This document shows positions 43,487 through 53,915 of a stretch of 64,000 nt of DNA, piece by piece (positions within the stretch are counted from its first letter, which is position 1; every line of letters starts with the position of its first letter). Location of the stretch: positions 1-64,000 of the forward strand of contig LWDM01000073.1 in NCBI GenBank assembly GCA_002083525.1, given 5' to 3'. Source of the stretch: Proteobacteria bacterium SG_bin9 (GTDB taxonomy: Bacteria; Pseudomonadota; Alphaproteobacteria; Rhizobiales; Xanthobacteraceae). A model generated the notes under the pieces. That model was not told the origin of the DNA. It saw nothing but the letters and a program-made list of their open reading frames with translations, and ran no database searches. The translations under genes were made by a program, and so were the position numbers.

Positions 43487-44437
43487 ATGAGTTATTTCCG
43501 TACAGCGGTCCTTTTGGCGGGTCTGACGGCGCTGTTCATGGGCGTCGGGTATCTGCTCGGCGGTGCGGGCGGCGCAACCGTCGCGCTCGTGATCGCGGGC
43601 GCGATGAATTTGTTCGCCTACTGGAATTCCGATCGCGCGGTGCTGTCGATGTACGGCGCGCAGGAGGTCGATGAGCGCACCGCGCCCGACTACTACCGCA
43701 TGGTGCGCGATCTCGCCGGCCGGGCAGGGCTGCCGATGCCGCGCGTTTTCCTGATGGACAATCCGCAGCCGAACGCATTCGCAACCGGCCGCAATCCGGA
43801 GAATGCGGCGGTCGCCGTGACGACCGGCTTGATGCACACGTTGAGTCGCGAGGAAGTGGCAGGCGTCGTTGCGCACGAGCTCGCGCATATCAAGAACCAC
43901 GACACGCTGATCATGACGATCACCGCGACGATCGCCGGCGCGATCTCGATGCTCGGCCAGTTCGGCATGTTCTTCGGCGGCAACCGCGATCACAACAGCG
44001 GCCCGGGCGTGATCGGCACGATCGCGATGATGATCCTGGCTCCGCTCGGCGCCATGATCGTGCAGATGGCGATCAGCCGGACGCGCGAATACGAAGCCGA
44101 CCGCATCGGTGCGCAGATCTGCGGCCAGCCGATGTGGCTCGCCTCGGCGCTGGTGAAGATCGAGAACGCCGCGCATCAGGTGCCGAACATGGATGCGGAG
44201 AAAGCTCCCGCGACCGCGCACATGTTCATCATCAATCCGCTGTCGGGTCAGCGTTGGGACAACCTGTTCTCAACCCACCCGGCGACCGAGAACCGAGTCG
44301 CCGAGTTGCAACGGCTGGCGAACCAGATGGGCGGTGGCCGTGGCGGCTTTGCCACGGGCAACCCCGGCGCGCCTTCGGGTAATCCTCCTGCCGGGAGTCC
44401 CTGGGCGGCTGGCCGTCCGCGCGGGCCGTGGGGCTGA
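43487..44437 (+). CDS. htpX: Membrane zinc protease HtpX
   Basis: HtpX degrades misfolded membrane proteins. The 316-residue product has two N-terminal membrane segments (about 7-45), the zinc motif VVAHELAHIKN near residue 130, two more hydrophobic segments (about 145-200) and the third ligand glutamate in SRTREYEADRIG. The C-terminus is Gly/Pro-rich. The start is ATG 43487 after GAGGAG. Twin hairpins upstream may affect its expression. Confidence 0.95.
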   Translation: MSYFRTAVLLAGLTALFMGVGYLLGGAGGATVALVIAGAMNLFAYWNSDRAVLSMYGAQEVDERTAPDYYRMVRDLAGRAGLPMPRVFLMDNPQPNAFATGRNPENAAVAVTTGLMHTLSREEVAGVVAHELAHIKNHDTLIMTITATIAGAISMLGQFGMFFGGNRDHNSGPGVIGTIAMMILAPLGAMIVQMAISRTREYEADRIGAQICGQPMWLASALVKIENAAHQVPNMDAEKAPATAHMFIINPLSGQRWDNLFSTHPATENRVAELQRLANQMGGGRGGFATGNPGAPSGNPPAGSPWAAGRPRGPWG

Positions 44438-44540
44438 GTCGAAGCCAGTTCTGACGGAACCCAAAGCCGCTTCGCGCGTCATCCGCGCGTGGTAGGGTTT
44501 GTGCCAGACTCGACAGATCGAGGCACACGGAGGCTGGGCC

Positions 44541-44708
44541 GTGAATGATATCAAGAGCGAGATCAAGGAGCGCGGCAAGGAAATCGCGCACAACGAGGCC
44601 GACAAGCAAGTCGTCAGCGCCGTGCGCGTCAGTTCGTGGGCGGTCTTCGCCGCCGTGATCGTCTGTACGGTGATCGCCGCGTTTATCTTTATCGCGATCC
44701 GCCGCTAA
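44541..44708 (+). CDS. Small tail-anchored membrane protein
   Basis: GTG at 44541 follows GGAGG (44529-44533) and encodes 55 residues. The N-terminal half is charged and helical (NDIKSEIKERGKEIAHNEAD). The C-terminal half is one membrane segment (WAVFAAVIVCTVIAAFIFIA) ending in IRR. Small hypothetical proteins of this kind occur in Rhizobiales. It is 103 bp after htpX and may be read with it. Function unknown. Confidence 0.62.
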   Translation: MNDIKSEIKERGKEIAHNEADKQVVSAVRVSSWAVFAAVIVCTVIAAFIFIAIRR

Positions 44709-44717
44709 CTCCCGCTG

Positions 44718-45719
44718 CTAAACCCGCACCATCCGCTTGCCGCGGTTCTCGCCGTTCAACAGACCGATCAGCGCCTGCGGCGTGTTCTCGATGCCGTTGA
44801 TGATGTCTTCCTGCACCTTGAGCTTGCCGGACGCGACCCACGACTGCAGATCGGCGAGGGCCTTGTCGCGCTCGGCGTTGAAGTCGGTGACGATGAAGCC
44901 TTGCACGACGAGGCGCTTCACCACGATCAGGCCCGGCACGCCGCGCGGGCCGGTGGCCGACGGCGCGCCGTCATACTGCGAAACTGCGCCACAGCAGGCG
45001 ATGCGGCCGCGGTTGTTCATCTGGAACAGGCAGGTCTCGAAGATGTCGCCGCCGACATTGTCGAAGTAGACGTCGATGCCGTTCGGCGCGGCGGCCTTCA
45101 GTTCCTTGAACAGCGCCGTGTTCTTGTAGTCGACCGCCGCATCGAAGCCGAGTTCGCTCGTCAGCCACTTGCACTTCTCGGCGCCACCGGCGATGCCAAC
45201 CGTGCGGCAGCCCTTGATCTTGGCGATCTGTCCGACGATCGAACCGACCGATCCGGCAGCTGCGGACACGACGACCGTGTTGCCTTCCTTGGGCTGTCCG
45301 ACGTTGAGCAGGCCGAAGTAGGCCGTCAGTCCGGCAATGCCGTAGACGCTGAGCAGATAAGACATCGGTTCGATCTTCGGCACCTTGATCAGGTGCTTCG
45401 CCGGCAACGCCGCGTAATCCTGCCAGCCGGTGTCCGCGAAGATGAGATCGCCGGTGGTAAAGCCCGGTGCTTTCGACGACACGACTTCGCTGATGCTGCC
45501 GCCGGCCATCACGGTGTTGGCCTCGACCGCCGCGCGGTAGGTCGCGCCCTGCATCCAGGCGCGGTTGGCGGCGTCGAGCGAAATCAGGCGCGTACGCAGC
45601 AGAACTTCGCCGTCCTTGGGCTCAGGCACCTTGCCGTCGACCAGTTTGAAATGGCTGGGACTGAGCTTGCCCGACGGCTTCTCAGCCAGGAGGACCTGGC
45701 GGTTGACGCTTGCACTCAT
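44718..45719 (-). CDS. NADP-dependent medium-chain oxidoreductase (CurA/leukotriene B4 dehydrogenase-like)
   Basis: A 333-residue zinc-free MDR enzyme. It has the N-terminal GroES-like fold (VLLAEKPSGKLSPSHFKLVD), VYGIAGLTAYFGLLNVGQPK, the cofactor motif VVVSAAAGSVGSIVGQIAK, and YFDNVGGDIFET. These reduce activated double bonds of enals and enones with NADPH. Convergent with the small membrane protein gene, 9 bp apart. Confidence 0.9.
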   Translation of the reverse strand: MSASVNRQVLLAEKPSGKLSPSHFKLVDGKVPEPKDGEVLLRTRLISLDAANRAWMQGATYRAAVEANTVMAGGSISEVVSSKAPGFTTGDLIFADTGWQDYAALPAKHLIKVPKIEPMSYLLSVYGIAGLTAYFGLLNVGQPKEGNTVVVSAAAGSVGSIVGQIAKIKGCRTVGIAGGAEKCKWLTSELGFDAAVDYKNTALFKELKAAAPNGIDVYFDNVGGDIFETCLFQMNNRGRIACCGAVSQYDGAPSATGPRGVPGLIVVKRLVVQGFIVTDFNAERDKALADLQSWVASGKLKVQEDIINGIENTPQALIGLLNGENRGKRMVRV

Positions 45720-45924
45720 GACGCTCTCCCGTTTTAGCGGTCGTGTTGATTGAGATGGCCGCCTGTTCCCGAAAGGCTAGCGATACCGCCCGGAAATCAC
45801 AACGCCGTTGGCTGTGTGGCGCATCGCCCACACTGTGGCGCCGTTGCTTTGGTCTCGCCCTGAGTTTGCCTTGGCACCCTATCTGGCCTCGGCTAATTTC
45901 CGTCCCGACCAAGGCGGCGGCTGC

Positions 45925-46557
45925 ATGGATTTGAGAGCAAAACCCACGCACGGATTGATGGCGGCGGCCGTTCTTGCCGCCGTCTCGTTCGTGCAGTCTG
46001 CGAACGCGGTCGAGATGAGCAAGGACGTCGCCGATCTCTATACGTCGGTGTCGATCAATCCGCCCAGCGCCACGTCGATGACCGTCTGCTACGGCTTCGT
46101 CTGCCGGCGCCGCACCATTCTCGATTTCAATGCAGCCGATCGCAAGGCGCTAACCCAGATCATGGCGGCGGCGAAATCAGCCGAAGCGGAGCGGGCAGCG
46201 ATTCAGAAAGCGGTGATCTGGTTCGACAGGCGCATGGCGCCGGAACTCGGCACCGACCGTCGCGTTGCCTATGCCGACTTCCGTCATTTCGACGCCGCGC
46301 ACAATTACGATTGCTGGGATACGACCCGCAACACCACCAGCCTGCTGCTGGTGCTGCGCGAGTGGGGGCTGCTGAAACACCATACTGTCGGCAATCCGCG
46401 CTATCGCGGCAATCCGCTGCGTTTCCAGACGCCGCACAACACGGCCGTGCTGGTCGATCGCACGTCGAAGATCGAATGGGCCGTCGATTTGTGGACGCGC
46501 AAGTTTGCCGAGGCGCCGGACGTCATGCCCGTCGAGAAATGGCTTACGGAGAACTGA
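45925..46557 (+). CDS. Secreted protein of unknown function
   Basis: From the ATG at 45925 (AAGGCGG upstream) it is 210 residues. A signal peptide (LMAAAVLAAVSFVQSANA) precedes a domain with MTVCYGFVCRRRTILDFNAA, a conserved-looking FRHFDAAHNYDCWDTTRNTTS and VDLWTRKFAEAPDVM. Cys-His residues in the HNYDCWD segment recall cysteine-protease or transglutaminase-like proteins, but I cannot place it. The upstream open frame to 45808 is not used. Stands alone. Confidence 0.72.
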   Translation: MDLRAKPTHGLMAAAVLAAVSFVQSANAVEMSKDVADLYTSVSINPPSATSMTVCYGFVCRRRTILDFNAADRKALTQIMAAAKSAEAERAAIQKAVIWFDRRMAPELGTDRRVAYADFRHFDAAHNYDCWDTTRNTTSLLLVLREWGLLKHHTVGNPRYRGNPLRFQTPHNTAVLVDRTSKIEWAVDLWTRKFAEAPDVMPVEKWLTEN

Positions 46558-46659
46558 CGCCCGGCAATAACGGGCGTGAGGATCTCGCCTGGAGGAGAAG
46601 CCTGCGAACAGGTGCTCTGGAATCAGAAGTTCTGAAATCTAACGTCGTGAGTCCAAAAG

Positions 46660-46679
46660 CCTGCGTTTATGACGCAGGC
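46660..46679 (-). terminator. Intrinsic terminator of cspA
   Basis: On the cspA strand GCCTGCGT and ACGCAGGC pair perfectly over a four-base loop, followed by TTTT (46656-46659). It is 9 bases after the cspA stop. Confidence 0.82.
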
Positions 46680-46688
46680 CTCGCCGTC

Positions 46689-46889
46689 TCAAACCTTGAT
46701 GTTTTCCGCCGAGGTGCGGCCGCGGTTGGCAACCTCTTCGTACTCGATCGATTGACCTTCGTTGAGCGTGGAAAGTCCCGCCTTCTCGACCGCCGAGATG
46801 TGGACGAATACGTCCTTCCCACCGGTGCTGGGCTGAATAAATCCGTAGCCCTTGGTCGGGTTGAACCACTTAACAGTGCCTTTAGCCAT
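46689..46889 (-). CDS. cspA: Cold-shock protein CspA family
   Basis: A 66-residue single cold-shock domain that binds single-stranded RNA and DNA as a chaperone. RNP1 is KGYGFI and RNP2 is VFVHI, with aromatic residues in place. It starts at 46889. A strong hairpin lies 33 bases upstream in its leader, and a terminator closes the gene. Confidence 0.95.
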   Translation of the reverse strand: MAKGTVKWFNPTKGYGFIQPSTGGKDVFVHISAVEKAGLSTLNEGQSIEYEEVANRGRTSAENIKV

Positions 46890-46921
46890 TACGTCGTCTC
46901 CGAAGAATCAAAACAATCAAT

Positions 46922-46954
46922 GGCGGCCGTTGCCCTGCCGGGCAGACGGCCGCC
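46922..46954 (-). promoter_or_regulatory. Strong hairpin in the cspA leader
   Basis: GGCGGCCGT-TGCCC pairs with GGGCA-(G)-ACGGCCGCC, 14 pairs with one bulged G and a four-base loop. It lies 33-65 bases upstream of the cspA start. Cold-shock leaders often use structured RNA to control translation, so a regulatory function is plausible. An upstream gene terminator is also possible. Confidence 0.55.
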
Positions 46955-47135
46955 TGTATCAGAATAAGCCGAATGTCATGATGTTGGATAGGTACAAACA
47001 ACAGCCATTGGCAATTCGCCGCGTTTGATGCAGGCGAACTGTTCCAAGTGCCGTGACACAGAACCGTGGCATGCCACCGGTCCGCACTTGAAGCAGATAT
47101 TTGCAGGGGAACTGCTACGACCGCGTGACAGCGAA

Positions 47136-47165
47136 ACGCCCGGCTGCGTTTTGCAACCGGGCGTT
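47136..47165 (-). terminator. Hairpin after the His-rich protein gene
   Basis: AACGCCCGG and CCGGGCGTT (47136-47144 and 47157-47165) form a perfect 9-bp stem 20 bases after the stop codon. TTTCGC follows on this strand, a weak T-run. Confidence 0.62.
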
Positions 47166-47185
47166 CCAGAATGTGTCTTACGCGA

Positions 47186-47455
47186 TCAGTAGGCGCAGAC
47201 GTTCACAGTGCGCCAGCGCGGACCCTTCGGGGTCATGACGCGACGGGTCTGATAGCAGCCGCCGTCCTCGTAGTAGCCGCCACCGACCACAACCGGGCTG
47301 AAGCCGAGGCCAATGCCGAAGCCGTGGCCATGGAAGTGGTGATGATGGCCATGGTGCCAGCCCCAGCCGCCACCCGCCGAAGCGGTGGTCGGGGTGAGAG
47401 CAGCAGCGCCAATGGCGGTCGTGGCAACGAGGGCGAGAGCAAGCTTACGGAACAT
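47186..47455 (-). CDS. Small secreted His/Gly-rich protein
   Basis: From the ATG at 47455 with GGAGAA upstream it is 89 residues. A signal peptide (MFRKLALALVATTAIGAAAL) is followed by a segment with ten histidines (WHHGHHHHFHGHGFG), a glycine-rich stretch and a C-terminal domain with two cysteines (GGCYQTRRVMTPKGPRW and NVCAY). Similar small periplasmic proteins are common in Rhizobiales. Metal binding is likely from composition but not shown. Confidence 0.72.
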   Translation of the reverse strand: MFRKLALALVATTAIGAAALTPTTASAGGGWGWHHGHHHHFHGHGFGIGLGFSPVVVGGGYYEDGGCYQTRRVMTPKGPRWRTVNVCAY

Positions 47456-47625
47456 AGCAATTCTCCGAATATGGGTGCGCGGGGCGGCGCGGGTTTCGCA
47501 ATGGGCGGGCTGTCCGCCCGTCACGAAGTTGGACGCCCCCTCGGACGAACGGGTTCGAAACGAGGCGATGATTTTCCGGAAAATCGCAAAAATCGATGAT
47601 TTTACAGTCGCTTGTGGAAGCGCGG

Positions 47626-48657
47626 CTATTCGCCCGGCTCGCGTTTGGCGAGCAAATCCTTGGCGAGATCCGACAATGCCGGCCGTTCCAGCGCCGCGAA
47701 CGGCAATGGGCGGATCACGTCGATTGCGGCAAGCCCGAGCCGCGCCGTCATCATGCCGTTGAGCACGCCTTCGCCAAGCCGCGCCGAGAGTTTCGCCGCG
47801 ATGCCGTGGCCGAGCATCTGCTGGATCAGGCTGTCGCCGGCGGCGATGCCGCCGGTGACGGCGAGGTGCGACAGCGCATGCCGCATCAGCCGGATCATGC
47901 CGAGCGCGCCGGGCCGCGCGCCGTAGAGCCGCGCCAGTTCGCGGATCATCCGCATCGCCGCGTAGGCAACGAACAGGATATCGAACACCGCGCGTGGACT
48001 GACCGCGGTTACAACCGACACGCGTTGTGCGGCGGCTGAGACGAGCGCGCGTGCATCGCGATCGAGCGGCGTCATCAATTCGCGTTCCGCCAGACGGATA
48101 CGATCGGCGCCGTCGATGATGTCCCCGGCATGGCTTTCGAGCGATGCGCGTGCCCGCGCCAGCCGCGGGTTGCTGCCGGCGATCCTCAACAACTCATCGA
48201 CGACCGCGCGGCCTTCGTTGCGATCGTCGCTGACCAGTGCTGCGGCCGCGCGCCGATGCAGCTTCTCGATGGCGGAGAGGCGCGCGAGAGCGAGTGCCTC
48301 GCGGCCGACGATGACGAGAAACGCCACGAGTGTCGCCAGCGCGAGACCGAGGCCGATCAGCCCGAGACCCTGATTGAACGCGAACAGATCGTCGATCAGC
48401 CGCGCGGCGCTGACGCTGACGCCGAGCGTCACCAAGCCGCCGAGCGCCGACCAGAACAGCGCGCCCCAGCGGAAGCCGCGCCGCGCCGGCGGCAGCGGCG
48501 CTTCGATCGTCGCGGGAAGCTGCACAGTATCGGGCTCGGGGGTAACCTGTACGGTGCCGCGGAGCGGACGCGTGAAAGCTTCCCCCAGCTCATGCAGGAT
48601 CACCGACGGATCGTCGAGCTTGAACGTCACGGGCTTGCGCGGCGGGTTCGTGGTCAT
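47626..48657 (-). CDS. YcjF/TIGR01620-family membrane protein
   Basis: A 343-residue protein with two membrane segments at about 62-85 and 95-118 (ALFWSALGGLVTLGVSVSAA and GLIGLGLALATLVAFLVIVG). The remainder is alpha-helical and includes the YcjF-type region (RAVFDILFVAYAAMRMIREL and MIRLMRHALSHLAVTGGI). It is downstream of ycjX by 22 bp, the same pairing as in E. coli (phage-shock-linked genes). Function in envelope stress is inferred from that. Confidence 0.85.
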   Translation of the reverse strand: MTTNPPRKPVTFKLDDPSVILHELGEAFTRPLRGTVQVTPEPDTVQLPATIEAPLPPARRGFRWGALFWSALGGLVTLGVSVSAARLIDDLFAFNQGLGLIGLGLALATLVAFLVIVGREALALARLSAIEKLHRRAAAALVSDDRNEGRAVVDELLRIAGSNPRLARARASLESHAGDIIDGADRIRLAERELMTPLDRDARALVSAAAQRVSVVTAVSPRAVFDILFVAYAAMRMIRELARLYGARPGALGMIRLMRHALSHLAVTGGIAAGDSLIQQMLGHGIAAKLSARLGEGVLNGMMTARLGLAAIDVIRPLPFAALERPALSDLAKDLLAKREPGE

Positions 48658-48679
48658 CTGTCGTGTCTCGCCATCTCGC

Positions 48680-50146
48680 TCAGGTCAGTCTATCACCGAT
48701 CAGGAACTGCAGCGCCCGGTCGAGGCGAATATGGGGCAGCGCAGGCTCGCCCGCATCGTCCTTTTCAAGGACCGGTGGGCGAAATCGCAAAAAGCGGAAG
48801 TCGGTTTCGTGCGCTTCCTTTTGCGAGAGGCCCTGGAACGCGCCCTTGTCGGCGAACAGCTCGTCGAGTTCGGTCGGCAGATCGCCGGGGAAGGTCGCGA
48901 CCTCGGTCTCGCCGTCGAACACGTCACCGTTGGCCGTCTCGCCCTTTGCCGGAATGCCGATGATCGACGGAAGCGTGTCGCGTCCGCGCTTCACTTGCGC
49001 CTCGCGCGTGGCCCGCACGGCGGCCAGCGCGACCACATCCACCGCAGCGCCCGCATGCTCGGCACGGGTGACGGCGCGGTCGGTCATGCGCCGCAGGATC
49101 GCCTCGAGGCGATCGTGGCTCGTGTGATGCAGATGATCGGCTTTCGTCGCGGCGAACAGGATTCTGTCGGCGCGGGGACGCACCAGCGCGCTGAGAAAAT
49201 TGCTGCGGCCGACGCGGAAGCAATCGAGGATACCGCCGAGCGCGGCTTCGAGGTCATGCAGCGCGCTCGGACCGGCGTTGAACGCGGCAAGCGCATCGAC
49301 GAGCACGATCTGCCGGTCGAGCCGTGCGAAGTGATCGCGGAAGAACGGCCGCACGACCACGTCCTTGTACGCCTCATAGCGCCGCCGCATCATCGCCCAC
49401 AGCGATCCCTCGGGTGCGTCTGAACCTTCCGGCAGATCGAGCGGTGCGAAGGTGAGGGCAGGGGAGCCGGCGAGATTGCCTGGCATCAGGAAGCGGCCCG
49501 GCGGCAACAGGCTCATGGCAAAGCGCTCGTCACGGCAGGCGCGCAGATAATCGGTGAACAGCTTCGCCGCGGTGAGCGTCGCCTGCTCGTCCTCATGCGC
49601 CAGCGGATCGAGTGTGGCGAGATGTTTGTGCCAGTCGGCAGCGAGTTTGGTGCGCGGGCCTTCGCGCGCGAGCGCGAGGCTTTCCGCCGACCATTGCTCG
49701 TAGCTCTTGTCGAGCAGCGGCAGGTCGAGCAGCCATTCGCCCGGATAGTCGACGATGTCGAGCGTGAGGGTGCGGGTCGCGCCGTTTTCGCGCTGATAGT
49801 CGATGATGAGCCGCAGCTCGCTGATGCTGGTGGTCGATTGCGGCCACTGCCGCTCGCCGATCAGCGTCTTCAGATGCGCCTCATACGCAAAGCGCGGAAT
49901 AGCGTCGTCAGGCTGCGGGGCGAGCCGCGCGCGGGCGATGCGGCCCGACGCCAGCGACTCGAAGATCGGGAAGCGGCCGCCGCGCAGCAGGCCGTGCACC
50001 AGCGCGGTGATGAAGACCGTCTTGCCGGCGCGCGACAGGCCTGTGACGCCAAGCCGCACGGTCGGGTTGAACAGGTTTGCGCCATAGTCCGCGAGCGCCA
50101 GTGCCGAGAGGCGGGCCTCCTCGACCAGATCGGAAAAGAAAGTCAT
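48680..50146 (-). CDS. YcjX-family P-loop GTPase-like protein
   Basis: The product is 488 residues from the ATG at 50146; a TTG at 50158 is less likely. The P-loop GLSRAGKTVFITALVHGLLR is near residue 38, a DYPGEWLLDLPLL switch-like segment near 130, and ATKADHLHHTSHDRLEAILR near 345. YcjX proteins are stress-induced NTPases whose partner is YcjF, encoded next. No direct ligand information. Confidence 0.87.
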   Translation of the reverse strand: MTFFSDLVEEARLSALALADYGANLFNPTVRLGVTGLSRAGKTVFITALVHGLLRGGRFPIFESLASGRIARARLAPQPDDAIPRFAYEAHLKTLIGERQWPQSTTSISELRLIIDYQRENGATRTLTLDIVDYPGEWLLDLPLLDKSYEQWSAESLALAREGPRTKLAADWHKHLATLDPLAHEDEQATLTAAKLFTDYLRACRDERFAMSLLPPGRFLMPGNLAGSPALTFAPLDLPEGSDAPEGSLWAMMRRRYEAYKDVVVRPFFRDHFARLDRQIVLVDALAAFNAGPSALHDLEAALGGILDCFRVGRSNFLSALVRPRADRILFAATKADHLHHTSHDRLEAILRRMTDRAVTRAEHAGAAVDVVALAAVRATREAQVKRGRDTLPSIIGIPAKGETANGDVFDGETEVATFPGDLPTELDELFADKGAFQGLSQKEAHETDFRFLRFRPPVLEKDDAGEPALPHIRLDRALQFLIGDRLT

Positions 50147-50375
50147 TGCGGACGACAAAACCTTTCAGGACGCAGGTCGGCAAGTGGCCGGACGGGCCAC
50201 AGATGATGGCCGCAGGGCGGTATTCAAGAGCGATTGGCATGAATTTGGCAAGGCAGGAGACGGACTTGAATTGACCGCTACCGTCCTCAAAACGGTCACA
50301 TAAGGTAAATCATTTCAGTCCAGCATCATGAGGCACCGCAAGTGCTTCGAGTCGTGAACAGCAGTACGGGTCGGA

Positions 50376-51074
50376 ATGGCAATCTTTCGTTTCAAGTCTC
50401 CAGGGCCGCGTCATCTCATCAATGATATCGCCGGCGCCATTCACTGGAATTACGACCGCGCCGAACTGATCGCGGATAGCGTGGTCCACATCATCGGCCT
50501 CGGCTTCGGCCTCATCGCCTCCATCGTGCTGATTGTGCTCAGCGGTAAATTCTCCCCGCCATCGGATATTTTTGCCGTGTGCGTCTACGCGGTGGGGCTT
50601 CTCACCATGCTGGCGCTTTCGGCCGCTTACAACATGTGGCCGGTGAGCCCGCGCAAATGGATCCTGCGGCGCTTCGATCACTCGGCGATCTATGTGCTGA
50701 TCGCGGCGACCTACACACCGTTCGTGATGCAGATCAAGGATTCGACAGCGGCATGGCTGCTGCTCGGCGGCATCTGGTCGGTGGCGATCGCCGGCATTCT
50801 GCTCAAGCTGTTCCTGCCCGGCCGCTTCGATCGCGTCTCGATCGGCCTCTACCTCGCCATGGGCTGGAGCGGCTTTGCGGTGTGGGATGCGGTGGTGGCG
50901 GCCCTGCCGCCGCTGACCCTGGTGCTGATCGCGATCGGTGGGCTGCTCTATACGTTCGGCGTGGTGTTCCACGCCTGGCAGCGGCTGCGCTTCCAGAATG
51001 CGATCTGGCACGGATTTGTGTTGTCGGCGGCTGCCTGCCACTATGTGGCCGTGCTCGACCTCGTGCTGGCGTAA
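50376..51074 (+). CDS. Hemolysin III / PAQR-family membrane protein
   Basis: A 232-residue protein with seven membrane segments. The HlyIII motifs are AELIADSVVHIIGLGFGLIA (early His-Ser region), RRFDHSAIYVLIAATYTPFV and FGVVFHAWQRLRFQNAIWHG, which contain the metal-binding His residues. Members are named hemolysin III but function in bacteria is unsettled, perhaps lipid hydrolase. Stands alone. Confidence 0.9.
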   Translation: MAIFRFKSPGPRHLINDIAGAIHWNYDRAELIADSVVHIIGLGFGLIASIVLIVLSGKFSPPSDIFAVCVYAVGLLTMLALSAAYNMWPVSPRKWILRRFDHSAIYVLIAATYTPFVMQIKDSTAAWLLLGGIWSVAIAGILLKLFLPGRFDRVSIGLYLAMGWSGFAVWDAVVAALPPLTLVLIAIGGLLYTFGVVFHAWQRLRFQNAIWHGFVLSAAACHYVAVLDLVLA

Positions 51075-51122
51075 CAACCGGCTGACGGCGAGCGCGCCGT
51101 TTTAATCAGCCGGGTTCTTCTC

Positions 51123-51914
51123 ATGGACATTGCAGGCCAGACCGTGGTCGTCACCGGCGGCGCCAACGGCATCGGCCGTGCGCTTGCCGAAATCTTTCAC
51201 CGCAATGGCGCGAAGCACGTCGCCGTCGCCGATCTCGACGAGGCGAACGCGCAGGCGGTTGCGAAGGGCATCAACGGCTCGGCGTTCAAATGCGATGTGG
51301 GCAAAGAGAGCGACATCAAGCGCGTCGTCGACGAGACGGAAAAGAACCACGGCCCGATCGGGCTGTTCTGTTCCAACGCCGGTATCGGCGGTGGTTTCGA
51401 TCCGCTCTCGGTCAACGCCGGTGGCGTCAACGACGATCCGTGGATGCGCAGCTGGGCGATCCACGTGATGGCGCACGTCTACGCCGCGCGGCATCTGATC
51501 CCGCGCATGAAGGATCGCGGCGGCGGTTATTTTCTCAACACCATCTCGGCGGCAGGGCTGCTGTCGCAGGTCGGCAGCCCGGCGTATTCGACGACGAAGC
51601 ACGCGGCTGTGGGCTTTGCCGAGAACCTCGCGATCTCGCATCGCGCGCACAACATCCGTGTCTCGATCCTGTGTCCGCAGGGTGTCGAGACCAACATGCT
51701 GGCCGGTCTGCCGAAGGGCCCGCAGTCCGGCGACGGCAATCTGATGCCGGAGGATGTCGCGGCCGCGGCGCTCGAGGGTATCCGCAAGGAGACGTTCTGC
51801 ATCCTGCCGCACCCGCAAGTGCTGGGTTACATGCGCAAGAAGACGGAAGACTACGATCGCTGGATCGGCGGCATGGCGAAGATCCAGGCCAAGTTGCGGG
51901 AAACAAGTAACTAG
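51123..51914 (+). CDS. Short-chain dehydrogenase/reductase
   Basis: A classical SDR of 263 residues. The cofactor site VVVTGGANGIGRALAEIF is N-terminal, NAGIG at about 85, catalytic serine in TISAAG near 140, and YSTTK at about 155. The long C-terminus ends in a charged helix. Substrate unknown. It is 49 bp downstream of the hemolysin III gene and is followed by a palindromic repeat. Confidence 0.9.
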   Translation: MDIAGQTVVVTGGANGIGRALAEIFHRNGAKHVAVADLDEANAQAVAKGINGSAFKCDVGKESDIKRVVDETEKNHGPIGLFCSNAGIGGGFDPLSVNAGGVNDDPWMRSWAIHVMAHVYAARHLIPRMKDRGGGYFLNTISAAGLLSQVGSPAYSTTKHAAVGFAENLAISHRAHNIRVSILCPQGVETNMLAGLPKGPQSGDGNLMPEDVAAAALEGIRKETFCILPHPQVLGYMRKKTEDYDRWIGGMAKIQAKLRETSN

Positions 51915-51916
51915 CT

Positions 51917-52034
51917 GTCATTCCGGAAGCCGCGCAGCGGCTGTCCGGAATCCATATCCCCTGTGGTCATGATGCGGCAAGACAGGGGTTATGGATTCCG
52001 GGCTCGCTCGCAAGTGCTCGCGCCCCGGAATGAC
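51917..52034. repeat. Intergenic palindromic repeat, copy 1
   Basis: Outer ends are GTCATTCCGG and CCGGAATGAC. The left 40 bases contain the stem AGCCGC/GCGGCT, and the right 45 bases contain GGGCTCGCTCGC. The left end is identical over 40 bases to the reverse complement of the right end of copy 2 (53871-53910). It fills the 126-bp gap between the SDR stop and the decarboxylase stop, where it may also end transcription from both sides. Confidence 0.93.
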
Positions 52035-52040
52035 GAGCAA

Positions 52041-53666
<1,626 letters not shown>

Positions 53667-53765
53667 CGGAAGATCCTTGGCGTTTGCTTTTTGCGGTTAC
53701 ATGCGAGTAACCGGATACGCATGCATGTTAGCGCGGAGATGGTTGCCAAGGCAATTTCTTGGTTC

Positions 53766-53910
53766 GTCATTCCGGGACGCGAGCCCTTGCGAGCGAGCCC
53801 GGAATCCATAATCCCTGTGCTCTATTAGGGCAGAGCCATTATCGATTTTCGCCAAACCGCTGCTGCGGTGTATGGATTCCGGACAGCCGCTGCGCGGCTT
53901 CCGGAATGAC
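53766..53910. repeat. Intergenic palindromic repeat, copy 2 (inverted)
   Basis: It is copy 1 in reverse orientation. The right 40 bases match copy 1 exactly, and the left 45 bases match with two differences; only the central part differs. It lies between the decarboxylase start region and the DUF2147 stop, so the two copies bracket one gene. Confidence 0.93.
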
Positions 53911-53915
53911 GAGAG

